Source of the DNA: CAYSYY01 sp964576115 [NCBI: uncultured Gemmatimonadota bacterium]
Lineage (GTDB): Bacteria > Blakebacterota > Blakebacteria > Blakebacterales
Length of the DNA: 62,882 bases
Reading direction: 5' to 3'
NCBI GenBank assembly: GCA_964576115.1
Contig: CAZNUA010000006.1
Coordinates: 1-62,882, forward strand
Positions 37,877 to 44,982 of the stretch are shown here, in pieces (positions within the stretch are counted from its first letter, which is position 1; each line of letters starts with the position of its first letter). The translations under genes were made by a program, and so were the position numbers. The notes below the pieces were generated by a model, which ran no database searches, was not told the DNA's origin, and saw only the letters and a program-made list of their open reading frames with translations.

Positions 37877-38647
37877 TCAGGTCGCGGTCAGGGCGGTACT
37901 CTTCCGCTTGCCCATCCCGGCCACGAAAATGCTGATCTCGTACAGCAGCACCAGGGGCAGGAGGAGCATGATCATGGTGGCCGGATCGGGGGGGGTGATG
38001 GCGGCCGAGAGAGCGGCGATGATAAAGATGGCATACGGACGGGACCGGCGCATCAGGGCCGGAGTAACGACTCCGATCCGGGCCAGGAAGAACGAGATGA
38101 CCGGCAGTTCGAAGACCACCCCGAAAGCGAGGATCATCCGCATCGCAAAAGCCAGGTATTCCTTGATCTCGAGCTGGGGACGGGCCATCTCCGAGCCGAA
38201 GGTCAGAAAGAACCGCAGAGCATAAGGCAGGACCACGAAGTAGGCCATGGCGGTCCCGGCCAGGAAACAGAGAACGGTGATACCCAGCAGGGCGGGAATC
38301 ATCCGCCGCTCCTTGTGGAACAGACCGGGAATGACGAAACGCCAGATCTCGAAGGCGATATAGGGCAGAGCCAACAGCACCGCCGACCAGAGACTGACCG
38401 TGACCATGGCCATGAAATTGCCGGCGGGTTTGAGATAGATCAGCTCGAGCTGGGGAAACTGGGTGTGCAGGGGACGGATCAGGATCTCCTCGAAAATCCA
38501 GCCCGAGATGGGGAAGATGGCAATGGCTGCGATACCCAGAGCGGCCAGCGAGCGAATCAGAACCCAACGGAACTCCTCGAGGTGATCGAGAAAGCCCATC
38601 TCCTTCGGGTCGTATTCGGCGCCCTTCTTCTTTCGTTTGCCAATCAC
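37877..38647 (-). CDS. tatC: Twin-arginine translocase subunit TatC
   Basis: 256 residues from a GTG overlapping the holA stop (GTGA); a longer frame to 38923 is holA shadow. A lysine-rich cytoplasmic N-terminus (GKRKKKGAEYDPKE) is followed by the signature MGFLDHLEEFRWVLIRSL (about 17-34), which holds the conserved Glu that binds twin-Arg signals. Six hydrophobic segments follow (for example ALLGITVLCFLAGTAMAYFV, AFGVVFELPVISFFLARIG). No tatA or tatB is nearby. It forms the core of the export channel for folded proteins. Confidence 0.95.
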   Translation of the reverse strand: MIGKRKKKGAEYDPKEMGFLDHLEEFRWVLIRSLAALGIAAIAIFPISGWIFEEILIRPLHTQFPQLELIYLKPAGNFMAMVTVSLWSAVLLALPYIAFEIWRFVIPGLFHKERRMIPALLGITVLCFLAGTAMAYFVVLPYALRFFLTFGSEMARPQLEIKEYLAFAMRMILAFGVVFELPVISFFLARIGVVTPALMRRSRPYAIFIIAALSAAITPPDPATMIMLLLPLVLLYEISIFVAGMGKRKSTALTAT

Positions 38648-39657
38648 TCTCCGGTACCGTCTCCGCGATCGCGCTGCTGCTCCAGAGCCAGGGTGACGAG
38701 CAGCTGTTCGAGAAGCAGTTTCTGCTGCCGCGACCGGCTCTTGAGACCGCGATCGCACTCCTTGAGAGCCCCCAGCATCCGCGGGAAGGCATCGAGCGGT
38801 ATCCGCCGGGCGGCGGCAAAAGTCTCTCTGGCGGCGAACTTCCTGATTCCCACCTCCTGGATGACGGCTTTCTCGGCCCTGCCGGCGTCGAGCAACAGGG
38901 CTACCTGCCAGACCTCCAGACAATAGCGTGTCAGAACCGAAACGAGGAAGACCGGATTCTCACCCGCCGTCAGGAGCCTCTCGAGCAACACCTGGGCAGC
39001 GGCGGTGTCGCCCCCGAGCAGACGGCGCGGCAGATCCCAGGGCGACTCTCCCCGGCGTCGGCCCACCATGGCTTCGATCTGATCCGCCGTCACCGTCACG
39101 CCGGGCCCCACATACAGGGACAGCTTGACCAGTTCGCTGTCCAACTGGCCCAGATCGTCGCCGACGAGTTCGACCAGGGCGACGGCGGCCTGCCGGTGGA
39201 TATCGATCCCCTTCTGACCGGCCCGATCCACGATCCAGCCGTCGATCTCCCACGGTCGGGGAGCGGGGAACTCGAGCACCTGACCGGAGGGTTCGTCGTC
39301 GAGAGCTCTGAGAAGCTTGTACGGTTTCCGGCGCCGGTCCAGACCGGGCGCGACGAGTGCCAGGGTAGTCAGGCCGTCCTTGAGTCGGGCCAGCCGCAGA
39401 GCGGCGGCGGCGATTTCTTCCTGCTGGTCGGGAGAAAATCCGCCCATGTCGCGCACCACAACGACACGGCGGCCCTCCCCGAGAGGGTTGCGCCGGGCGG
39501 CTTCTTCGATCTCAGCCGGAGCGGCGTCGCCGGGCGAGAACTGATCGAGGTTGAAGTCGCGGAAGGCTTCGGGTACGGCCTCGCCGATGAGGTCCCCGAC
39601 CCGGGACCGCATCGTCACCTCGTCCTCTCCGAGGAAGGCATAGACGGCTTTGAACAT
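38644..39657 (-). CDS. holA: DNA polymerase III delta subunit
   Basis: 337 residues from the ATG at 39657; a longer frame to 40080 crosses the divergent gene's promoter area and is not supported. The product follows HolA: N-terminal YAFLGEDEVTMRSRVGDLIG, a strand VVVVRDMGGFS (about 71-81), PYKLLRALDD, and AVALVELVGDDLGQLDSELVK (about 165-185), then the C-terminal clamp-loader collar helices. Delta opens the beta clamp for loading. A strong promoter candidate ends almost at the ATG, so the message may be leaderless. It is coupled to tatC. Confidence 0.9.
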   Translation of the reverse strand: MFKAVYAFLGEDEVTMRSRVGDLIGEAVPEAFRDFNLDQFSPGDAAPAEIEEAARRNPLGEGRRVVVVRDMGGFSPDQQEEIAAAALRLARLKDGLTTLALVAPGLDRRRKPYKLLRALDDEPSGQVLEFPAPRPWEIDGWIVDRAGQKGIDIHRQAAVALVELVGDDLGQLDSELVKLSLYVGPGVTVTADQIEAMVGRRRGESPWDLPRRLLGGDTAAAQVLLERLLTAGENPVFLVSVLTRYCLEVWQVALLLDAGRAEKAVIQEVGIRKFAARETFAAARRIPLDAFPRMLGALKECDRGLKSRSRQQKLLLEQLLVTLALEQQRDRGDGTGE

Positions 39658-39664
39658 GGGCGCC

Positions 39665-39693
39665 AAACTAGCCTGCGCCGCCGGGGGTGTCAA
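39665..39693 (-). promoter_or_regulatory. Promoter candidate of holA-tatC (leaderless)
   Basis: Minus strand: perfect TTGACA (39688-39693), exactly 17 nt, then TAGTTT (39665-39670, 3 of 6). The expected start point, about seven bases after the -10, falls at 39658, next to the A of the ATG (39657), and no ribosome binding site exists upstream. This predicts a leaderless or nearly leaderless holA mRNA. Confidence 0.5.
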
Positions 39694-39780
39694 CGTACCG
39701 GATGGCTCCTCGTCTTCTGCCCCAACGGTTACAGGTTCGGTGTTGTTCTCCCCGCCCCCGGTGGATAGGCTGTCGACACC

Positions 39781-40914
39781 ATGCCCCTGATCCTGATCAT
39801 ATCCGGTCTGCTGTACGCCCTGGCTGTCTTTCGCCTGATGAACGGTCTCGAGCGGGCCCGTCTGGTCTTCGAGACCGCCCGGTCGGCCGGGGCCGGCGGT
39901 GCGCTCCCCGAACTGGGGATCGTCATCGCCGCCCGCAACGAAGCGGATTCGCTGCCGGCCCTGCTGGCCGCCCTCGAGGCCCAGGATTATCCCGCCGGCC
40001 GTCTCACGATCGTCCTGGTCGACGACGGCAGCAGCGACGGCACCTCCGACACGGCGGACCGTCTGGCCCCGACCCGGCATGGCTTCCGCTGCCTTCGGGT
40101 TGATCTCGATCCCGAGCAGGGATCGCCCAAAAAAGCCGCGCTGGCAGCCGGTATCGACGCCGTGCAGGCCCCGTTTGTTCTGCTCACCGATGCCGACACG
40201 GTCCCGCCCCCCGGCTGGGCCCGGGGCATGGCCGCCGCCCTGGCCGGCGGCTGTCCGGTCGTGGCCGGCTATTCACCGGGTGCGCCCCGGCGCGGTCTCG
40301 TCGGTTGGATCGCCGGCGCCTGGGATCTGGGGACCGCCATTCTGGCCGGCGGTTTCGTCGGTTCGGGGCAGGTCGTGCATCTGACCGGACGGAACTGGGG
40401 TTTCGCGCGGTCTCTGTACGCCGCTGCCGGCGGGTATGACGGTCTGGAGCGCGCCCTGAGCGGCGACGACACCCTGCTGGCCCAGAAATTCGCCCGTCAC
40501 GCCCCACCCCGTTTCTGGGGCTTCACCCTCGCACCCGAGCTGCAGGTTCCGACCCGCCCCCCCGCCGGAATGAAGCAATTTCTGTCCGGTCAGCTGCGAC
40601 ATGTCGCCACCGGTATCCGCTTCACCCCGCGGGCATTGAGCCTGGCCGCCGGGGCTTTCGTTCTCTTCTCCCTGCTCTGGCTGGCACTGGTCACCCTGCC
40701 CTGGAGTCCCTGGGGAGCCGCGGGAGGAATCGCCGTCGGGCTCAAGCTCGTGACCGATACCGTCGCCTTCGCCGTCGGATCGGCAGCGGCCGGGCAGCGC
40801 CCGGCCCCGATTTCAAGCCCGGTCTTCAGCCTGCTCCACCTGCTCTGTTTTCCCCTGCTGCAGCTGGCGGGCATCCTGTTGCCCTTCAACTGGAAGGGGC
40901 GGCGCAGTCGATGA
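39781..40914 (+). CDS. Membrane glycosyltransferase family 2
   Basis: 377 residues. An N-terminal membrane helix (LILIISGLLYALAVF) precedes the GT-A domain: GIVIAARNEADSLPALLAAL (about 42-61), LVDDGSSDGTSD (about 79-90), LLTDADTVPPPGW (about 131-143, DxD) and HLTGRNWGFARSLYAAAGGY with ERALSGDDTLLAQKFAR (about 200-240, acceptor-side ED and QxxRW-like region). Two or three further helices close the protein. This is the architecture of processive or lipid-linked sugar transferases. It overlaps the next gene by 4 nt and is divergent from holA. Confidence 0.85.
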   Translation: MPLILIISGLLYALAVFRLMNGLERARLVFETARSAGAGGALPELGIVIAARNEADSLPALLAALEAQDYPAGRLTIVLVDDGSSDGTSDTADRLAPTRHGFRCLRVDLDPEQGSPKKAALAAGIDAVQAPFVLLTDADTVPPPGWARGMAAALAGGCPVVAGYSPGAPRRGLVGWIAGAWDLGTAILAGGFVGSGQVVHLTGRNWGFARSLYAAAGGYDGLERALSGDDTLLAQKFARHAPPRFWGFTLAPELQVPTRPPAGMKQFLSGQLRHVATGIRFTPRALSLAAGAFVLFSLLWLALVTLPWSPWGAAGGIAVGLKLVTDTVAFAVGSAAAGQRPAPISSPVFSLLHLLCFPLLQLAGILLPFNWKGRRSR

Positions 40915-41867
40915 AAGCTCCGGGGGAACCCCGCCGCTACCTTGCGGTCCGGCTGGCTCTGACGGCCGTGCTGATCGTCTTCGTCTTGACCCGGATCGAA
41001 CCGGAACAGGCGGCCGAAGCGATCGGGAGCAGTCTGCCCTGGGGGCCCCTGTGGGTGCTGGCTCTGCTGCCGCTCAACCTGGGTCTGCAGTGGCTGCGCT
41101 GGTATGTGCTGATTCGCGCCGCCAACCTGCCGATTGCGCCCGGAGCGGCCCTGGAAATGATGTTCTGCGGCTTCGGGCTCGGGTTTCCCACCCCCGGCCG
41201 GCTGGGCGAGCTGGGTCGCGGATCTCTGCACCGGGGGGAGCACGATGCCGTCGCCGTGGCCGGTCTGACGGTCGTGGAACGTTCTCTGGCACTGGTGGGA
41301 GGGGTTGGCGTGGCGGCGTTGGCCATGGTCCTGAGCGGGTACGGAAACTGGTGGAAATGGGGTCTCATTATCATCCTCTACAGCGGCGCCGCCTGGCTGG
41401 CCCTGCATCCGCCTCTGGTCGTCGACCTGCTCCGCCGGACCTCCCCCCTGCTCCCCGGGCGTATCCGCGACCGCGTGACCGATCGGGCCCGGCGTTTCGT
41501 CCAGGGCTGGCACCTGGCCGGACGGCGAGCCACGTTGAGTGCTCTGACCCTGTCGGTCATGCAGGTCGCGGTCGTGCTGACCCAGCTGACCGGAGCCTAT
41601 CTGGCGATCGGTGTGCCGGGTGCGACACTGAAGGTGCTGGGAGCGTGGGCGTTGGTGATGGGGGCCAAGTACTTTCTGCCGGTGGCGATCGGAGATATAG
41701 GGGTTCGCGAGAGCCTGGCGATCCTGGTCTTCACCGACCGGAACCTGCCCCCGGCGGCGGCGGTGGGAGCCGCACTAGTCATCTACCTCGCCAACGTTCT
41801 CCTGCCGGCTCTCATCGGAGCTTTCATCATCAGCGGCACCGGGCGCCGGAACCGACGATCACCGTAG
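40911..41867 (+). CDS. YbhN/AglD-type membrane protein (lysylphosphatidylglycerol synthase TM family)
   Basis: 318 residues with seven to eight hydrophobic segments. Typical family sequences are LGLQWLRWYVLIRAANLPI (about 58-76), FCGFGLGFPTPGRLGELGRG (about 84-103), AVAGLTVVERSLALVGGVGV, and FLPVAIGDIGVRESLAILVF (about 255-275), where GDIGVRE is the best-conserved motif of UPF0104. Members act as lipid or lipid-linked intermediate transporters or regulators; the function here is unknown. ATGA overlap with the membrane glycosyltransferase suggests a joint role in surface glycolipid handling. Confidence 0.8.
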   Translation: MKAPGEPRRYLAVRLALTAVLIVFVLTRIEPEQAAEAIGSSLPWGPLWVLALLPLNLGLQWLRWYVLIRAANLPIAPGAALEMMFCGFGLGFPTPGRLGELGRGSLHRGEHDAVAVAGLTVVERSLALVGGVGVAALAMVLSGYGNWWKWGLIIILYSGAAWLALHPPLVVDLLRRTSPLLPGRIRDRVTDRARRFVQGWHLAGRRATLSALTLSVMQVAVVLTQLTGAYLAIGVPGATLKVLGAWALVMGAKYFLPVAIGDIGVRESLAILVFTDRNLPPAAAVGAALVIYLANVLLPALIGAFIISGTGRRNRRSP

Positions 41868-41877
41868 TCTCAAGCCG

Positions 41878-42693
41878 TCACAGCCAGTCGGCGTAGAGCT
41901 CGGGACGGCGGTCGCGCAGAAAAAGCGTGCGGCCGTGCGAGGCGGGCACCTCGGTCAGATCCAGATCGGCCATGAGAATGGCTTCGGCCAGCTGCGGTGC
42001 GCGGGCGATGACGGTCCCGTCGGGAGCGCAGACGAACGACTCCCCGGCGAACGTCAGGTGCTCTTCGGCTCCGACCCGGTTGCAGAGCGCGGTGTAGTAC
42101 CCGTTCTGGAAAGCCGCCACCTGCATCTCGGCTTCGTAGAGGCCCTCGGGCCACTCCCCCAGTGCCCCGGCCTGCGGCACGACCACCACCTCGGCTCCGG
42201 CCAGGGCCAGGGCGCGCATGTATTCGGGATAGTGCCGGTCGTAACAGATGGCTACCCCCACTGCTCCCGCCGCAGTCAGGTAGACCGGGGCTGCGGTATC
42301 TCCCGGGGCGTAGTAATCCTGCTCGTAGAAGTGCTCGTACTGGGTGATGTGAACCATGCGGGTGCGCCCCAGCAGGGTGCCGTCGGCGTCGATCACCGGA
42401 GAGGTATCGTAGCAGTGCTCCCCGTCGCGCTCGAAGAGGTTGAGAACGGTGACGACTCCCAGATCGGACGCGCGGGCCTGAAAGGCCTCCACGGTCGGCC
42501 CGGGAACAGGTTCGGCCAGCTCGCGGACATCGCCGGTCGGTCTCACCTGAGGATGGAAGGGCTCGAAAGCCAGTTCGGCGAAGACGACCAGATCGGCTCC
42601 CTCTCCCGCCGCCTTTTCCAGGGCTTCGAGTCCCCGGCGCACATTCCGGCTCCGATCGTGACCCGCTTCCTGCTGGACACATGCGATCCGCAT
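41878..42693 (-). CDS. Carbon-nitrogen hydrolase (nitrilase superfamily) with altered catalytic Lys
   Basis: 271 residues. The Glu (LVVFAELAFEP, about 38) and nucleophilic Cys (VGVAICYDRHYPEYM, about 150) of the E-K-C triad are present. The block that normally carries the Lys (for example RKMHI in carbamoylputrescine amidases) reads GRTRMVHITQYEHFYEQDYY, so by my alignment Met or Arg stands in the Lys place. The protein could use a shifted Lys/Arg or be inactive on amides; NGYYTALCNRVG and FAGESFVCAPDG are otherwise as in active amidases. It is divergent from a glutamine synthetase homologue, hinting at nitrogen metabolism. Substrate unknown. Confidence 0.82.
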   Translation of the reverse strand: MRIACVQQEAGHDRSRNVRRGLEALEKAAGEGADLVVFAELAFEPFHPQVRPTGDVRELAEPVPGPTVEAFQARASDLGVVTVLNLFERDGEHCYDTSPVIDADGTLLGRTRMVHITQYEHFYEQDYYAPGDTAAPVYLTAAGAVGVAICYDRHYPEYMRALALAGAEVVVVPQAGALGEWPEGLYEAEMQVAAFQNGYYTALCNRVGAEEHLTFAGESFVCAPDGTVIARAPQLAEAILMADLDLTEVPASHGRTLFLRDRRPELYADWL

Positions 42694-42818
42694 TCTTCCC
42701 GCTCCCCGGTTCGGGTTGGAACACCGGACTCAATGACTGGACAAGACCCGTCACAATACACAGATTGTCTTTCCCTTTGCGCAACCGCGTATCGATCGTC
42801 TTCCGTGAGGGTCCGTCT

Positions 42819-44255
42819 ATGCCGTCCGACACCATACCCAGCGATCCCGCCGTCACGCCTCCCGTTCCCAAGGGTCAGGTCGAACGCCTGATCGGCAAAC
42901 CGGAGCCGGAATGGACGGTCGATGACATGCTAGACCTGGTCGCCGAACAGGGCATCCGGGTCGTGGCCCTGATGCACGTAGGTGGCGACGGCTGGTTGAA
43001 AACCCTCGATTTCACTCCCCGCTGCACCTCTCACCTGCGTGACATCATCGAGGGGGGTGAGCGGGCCGACGGATCGAGCCTTTTTACGGGCAGTGGTATC
43101 CGGCCCGACGCCTCCGACGTGGTCCTGCGGCCCCGGCTCCAGTCGGCCTTTCTCGATCCCTTCAGCCCCCACCCCACCCTGGGCTTTCTCTGCAGCCACT
43201 ACGGCCGGGAGGGCGAACTGCTGCCCCAGTCGCCCGACACCATCCTGCGCCGGGCTCACGAGCGGGTGCTGACCGAGACCGGACTGGACCTGCACGCCCT
43301 GGGCGAGCCGGAGTACTTTCTCGGCAAGACCGCCGAGCCTGGAGACAGCTACGGCGCCGACGACAAGGGCTATCACGCCACCTCGCCTTTCGTATTCGGC
43401 GAGAAACTGCGCCGCGAGGCCATGGCCCTGCTCAGCGACATGGGGGTGCCGATCAAATACGGGCACAGCGAGGTGGGGTACGTGCCGGCCACGGCGCGGG
43501 ACGAGACGATCTGGGAGCAGCACGAGATCGAACTGCTTCTCACTCCTCTGCCCGAAGCCGCCGAGGCGGTCGTTCTGGTGCAGTGGGTCCTGCGTAACCT
43601 GGCGCACCGCGACGCTATGCGTTGCTCATTCGATCCCATCATCCGGCGTGGTCATGCCGGCAGCGGTCAGCACTACCACATCTCGGCTCTACGGGACGGC
43701 GAGCATCTCTTCGCAACCGGTCCCGAGGGCGAGATGGGCGAGGAGGGCCGCTGGCTGATCGGCGGGCTGGTGCAGCTGGGCGGCGCCCTGATGGCCTTCG
43801 GGAACCGCGACAAGGGTTCCTTCACCCGCCTGCTGCAGGGCAAGGAAGCGCCCAATACCGTCACCTGGGGGGCCTTCAATCGCAAAGCCCTGATCCGCCT
43901 GCCCATCCAGGCCCGCACCGGAGAAGGCCGGATCGTCACCCCGCCCACGATCGAGTTCCGCCTGCCCGACGGTTCGGCCCACCCCTACCTGGTCCTGGCC
44001 GGCACCGCCCAGGCCCTGATGCTCGGCCGACAGACCGACGATCTGCCAACCCTGCTGGATCAGACCTCGGCCGGCTACACCCTGGCCGACATGAGCGGGG
44101 CCACGCCGGTGCCGCACAACTTCGACGAGGTCGCGGTGGCTCTCAAGCAGTACCAGCCGGTCCTGGAAGAAGGCGGAGTTTTTCCGGCGGATTACATCGA
44201 CGCCGTCGTCGATCACCTGGGCTCGATCCGCAATCCCGAGCCGGCCGCGGTCTGA
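42819..44255 (+). CDS. Glutamine synthetase family protein
   Basis: 478 residues from the ATG at 42819 (GAGGG upstream); an in-frame start at 42681 would lie inside the divergent gene. The beta-grasp N-terminus has LMHVGGDGWLKTLDFTPR (about 49-66). The catalytic barrel has LGEPEYFLG (about 163, metal Glu), GHSEVGYVPATARDE (about 217-231), GSGQHYHIS (about 281-289, family GSGMHxHxS), NTVTWGAFNRKALIRLPIQA (ATP/phosphate Arg) and IEFRLPDGSAHPYLVL (about 380-395). All main ligands are present, so it is probably an active glutamine or gamma-glutamyl-amine synthetase. Its closeness to the classic GlnA types is unclear. Confidence 0.85.
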   Translation: MPSDTIPSDPAVTPPVPKGQVERLIGKPEPEWTVDDMLDLVAEQGIRVVALMHVGGDGWLKTLDFTPRCTSHLRDIIEGGERADGSSLFTGSGIRPDASDVVLRPRLQSAFLDPFSPHPTLGFLCSHYGREGELLPQSPDTILRRAHERVLTETGLDLHALGEPEYFLGKTAEPGDSYGADDKGYHATSPFVFGEKLRREAMALLSDMGVPIKYGHSEVGYVPATARDETIWEQHEIELLLTPLPEAAEAVVLVQWVLRNLAHRDAMRCSFDPIIRRGHAGSGQHYHISALRDGEHLFATGPEGEMGEEGRWLIGGLVQLGGALMAFGNRDKGSFTRLLQGKEAPNTVTWGAFNRKALIRLPIQARTGEGRIVTPPTIEFRLPDGSAHPYLVLAGTAQALMLGRQTDDLPTLLDQTSAGYTLADMSGATPVPHNFDEVAVALKQYQPVLEEGGVFPADYIDAVVDHLGSIRNPEPAAV

Positions 44256-44982
44256 AGGGCGCCGACCGCTATTCCGTTACCGTTCAGATTATCCATGAAG
44301 CAGAGGGCGATACGATCGCCCGCCAGCGCCACATCGATGCAGGTACCCGGCACACTCGGGCCTAAATCACAACCCTGCTGTATCCTTCCCTCTCGGTCGA
44401 TCCTGATCAGGATGCCCCCATTGCCGATCCAGTAGTCGTCGCCGTCATGAGTACTGATATGCGGGGAATACGGACGCCCCCAGTGAGGCAGATCATTGCT
44501 GGTGAACATGCCCCGTTCCAGGCGCTGGGCGGCTCTCTCGAGCGGGTAGTTCCGCCGATCGGCCATGATGGTCTCGTACACGTCGCCGGCACGTTCATCG
44601 CCCGGGGTGAGGGTCAGATCGATGAGTCTTTCCTCACAGCCCTCGGAGTCGTAGAAACGAACCCTCGTCCAGGCCACGCCGAGTACGGCGATAGTACCGT
44701 TCCGCAGGACCTCGATGCGGGTCTCGAGCGCCCGGTCCAGATTTCCCCGACGAGAATCTGACTGCTGCCGCTGTCCAGAACGTAGAGAGTGCCCGCAGAA
44801 TCTATGGCACAGGCGACGGGACTGATAAGAATACCGTCGAAGTCAGAGACGTTCGAATCCAGCGTACGGTACGTTGTCATCTCGGGCACGATCGTATCGA
44901 CCGCTTTGCGATCGACAGAATCCGTTGAGGTACAGGCGTACAGGATGAGTACTGCAAGCAGTACGGAAAGACAGTGTCTCAC
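44213..44982 (-). pseudogene. Beta-propeller lipoprotein gene broken by a frameshift
   Basis: A GTG at 44982, overlapping the stop of the CocE gene (GTGA), starts a clear lipoprotein signal (LSVLLAVLILYAC) and a propeller N-terminus (CAIDSAGTLYVLDSGSSQIL). The frame then turns to nonsense and stops near 44614, while the -1 frame carries on sensibly from RALETRIEVLRNGTIAVLG to the end at 44213. The shift lies near 44733-44745 in the run GGGGAAA; one extra G there would restore a single frame of about 256 codons. No slippery heptamer in the right frame is seen. It may be a true pseudogene or a homopolymer sequence error. The 3' end overlaps the glutamine synthetase gene by 43 nt. Confidence 0.7.

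Noticed and set aside
44725-44750. Programmed -1 frameshift in the broken propeller gene
   Set aside because: The GGGGAAA run is not in the phase needed for tandem slippage (zero-frame codons are GGG GAA ATC) and no downstream pseudoknot is obvious.
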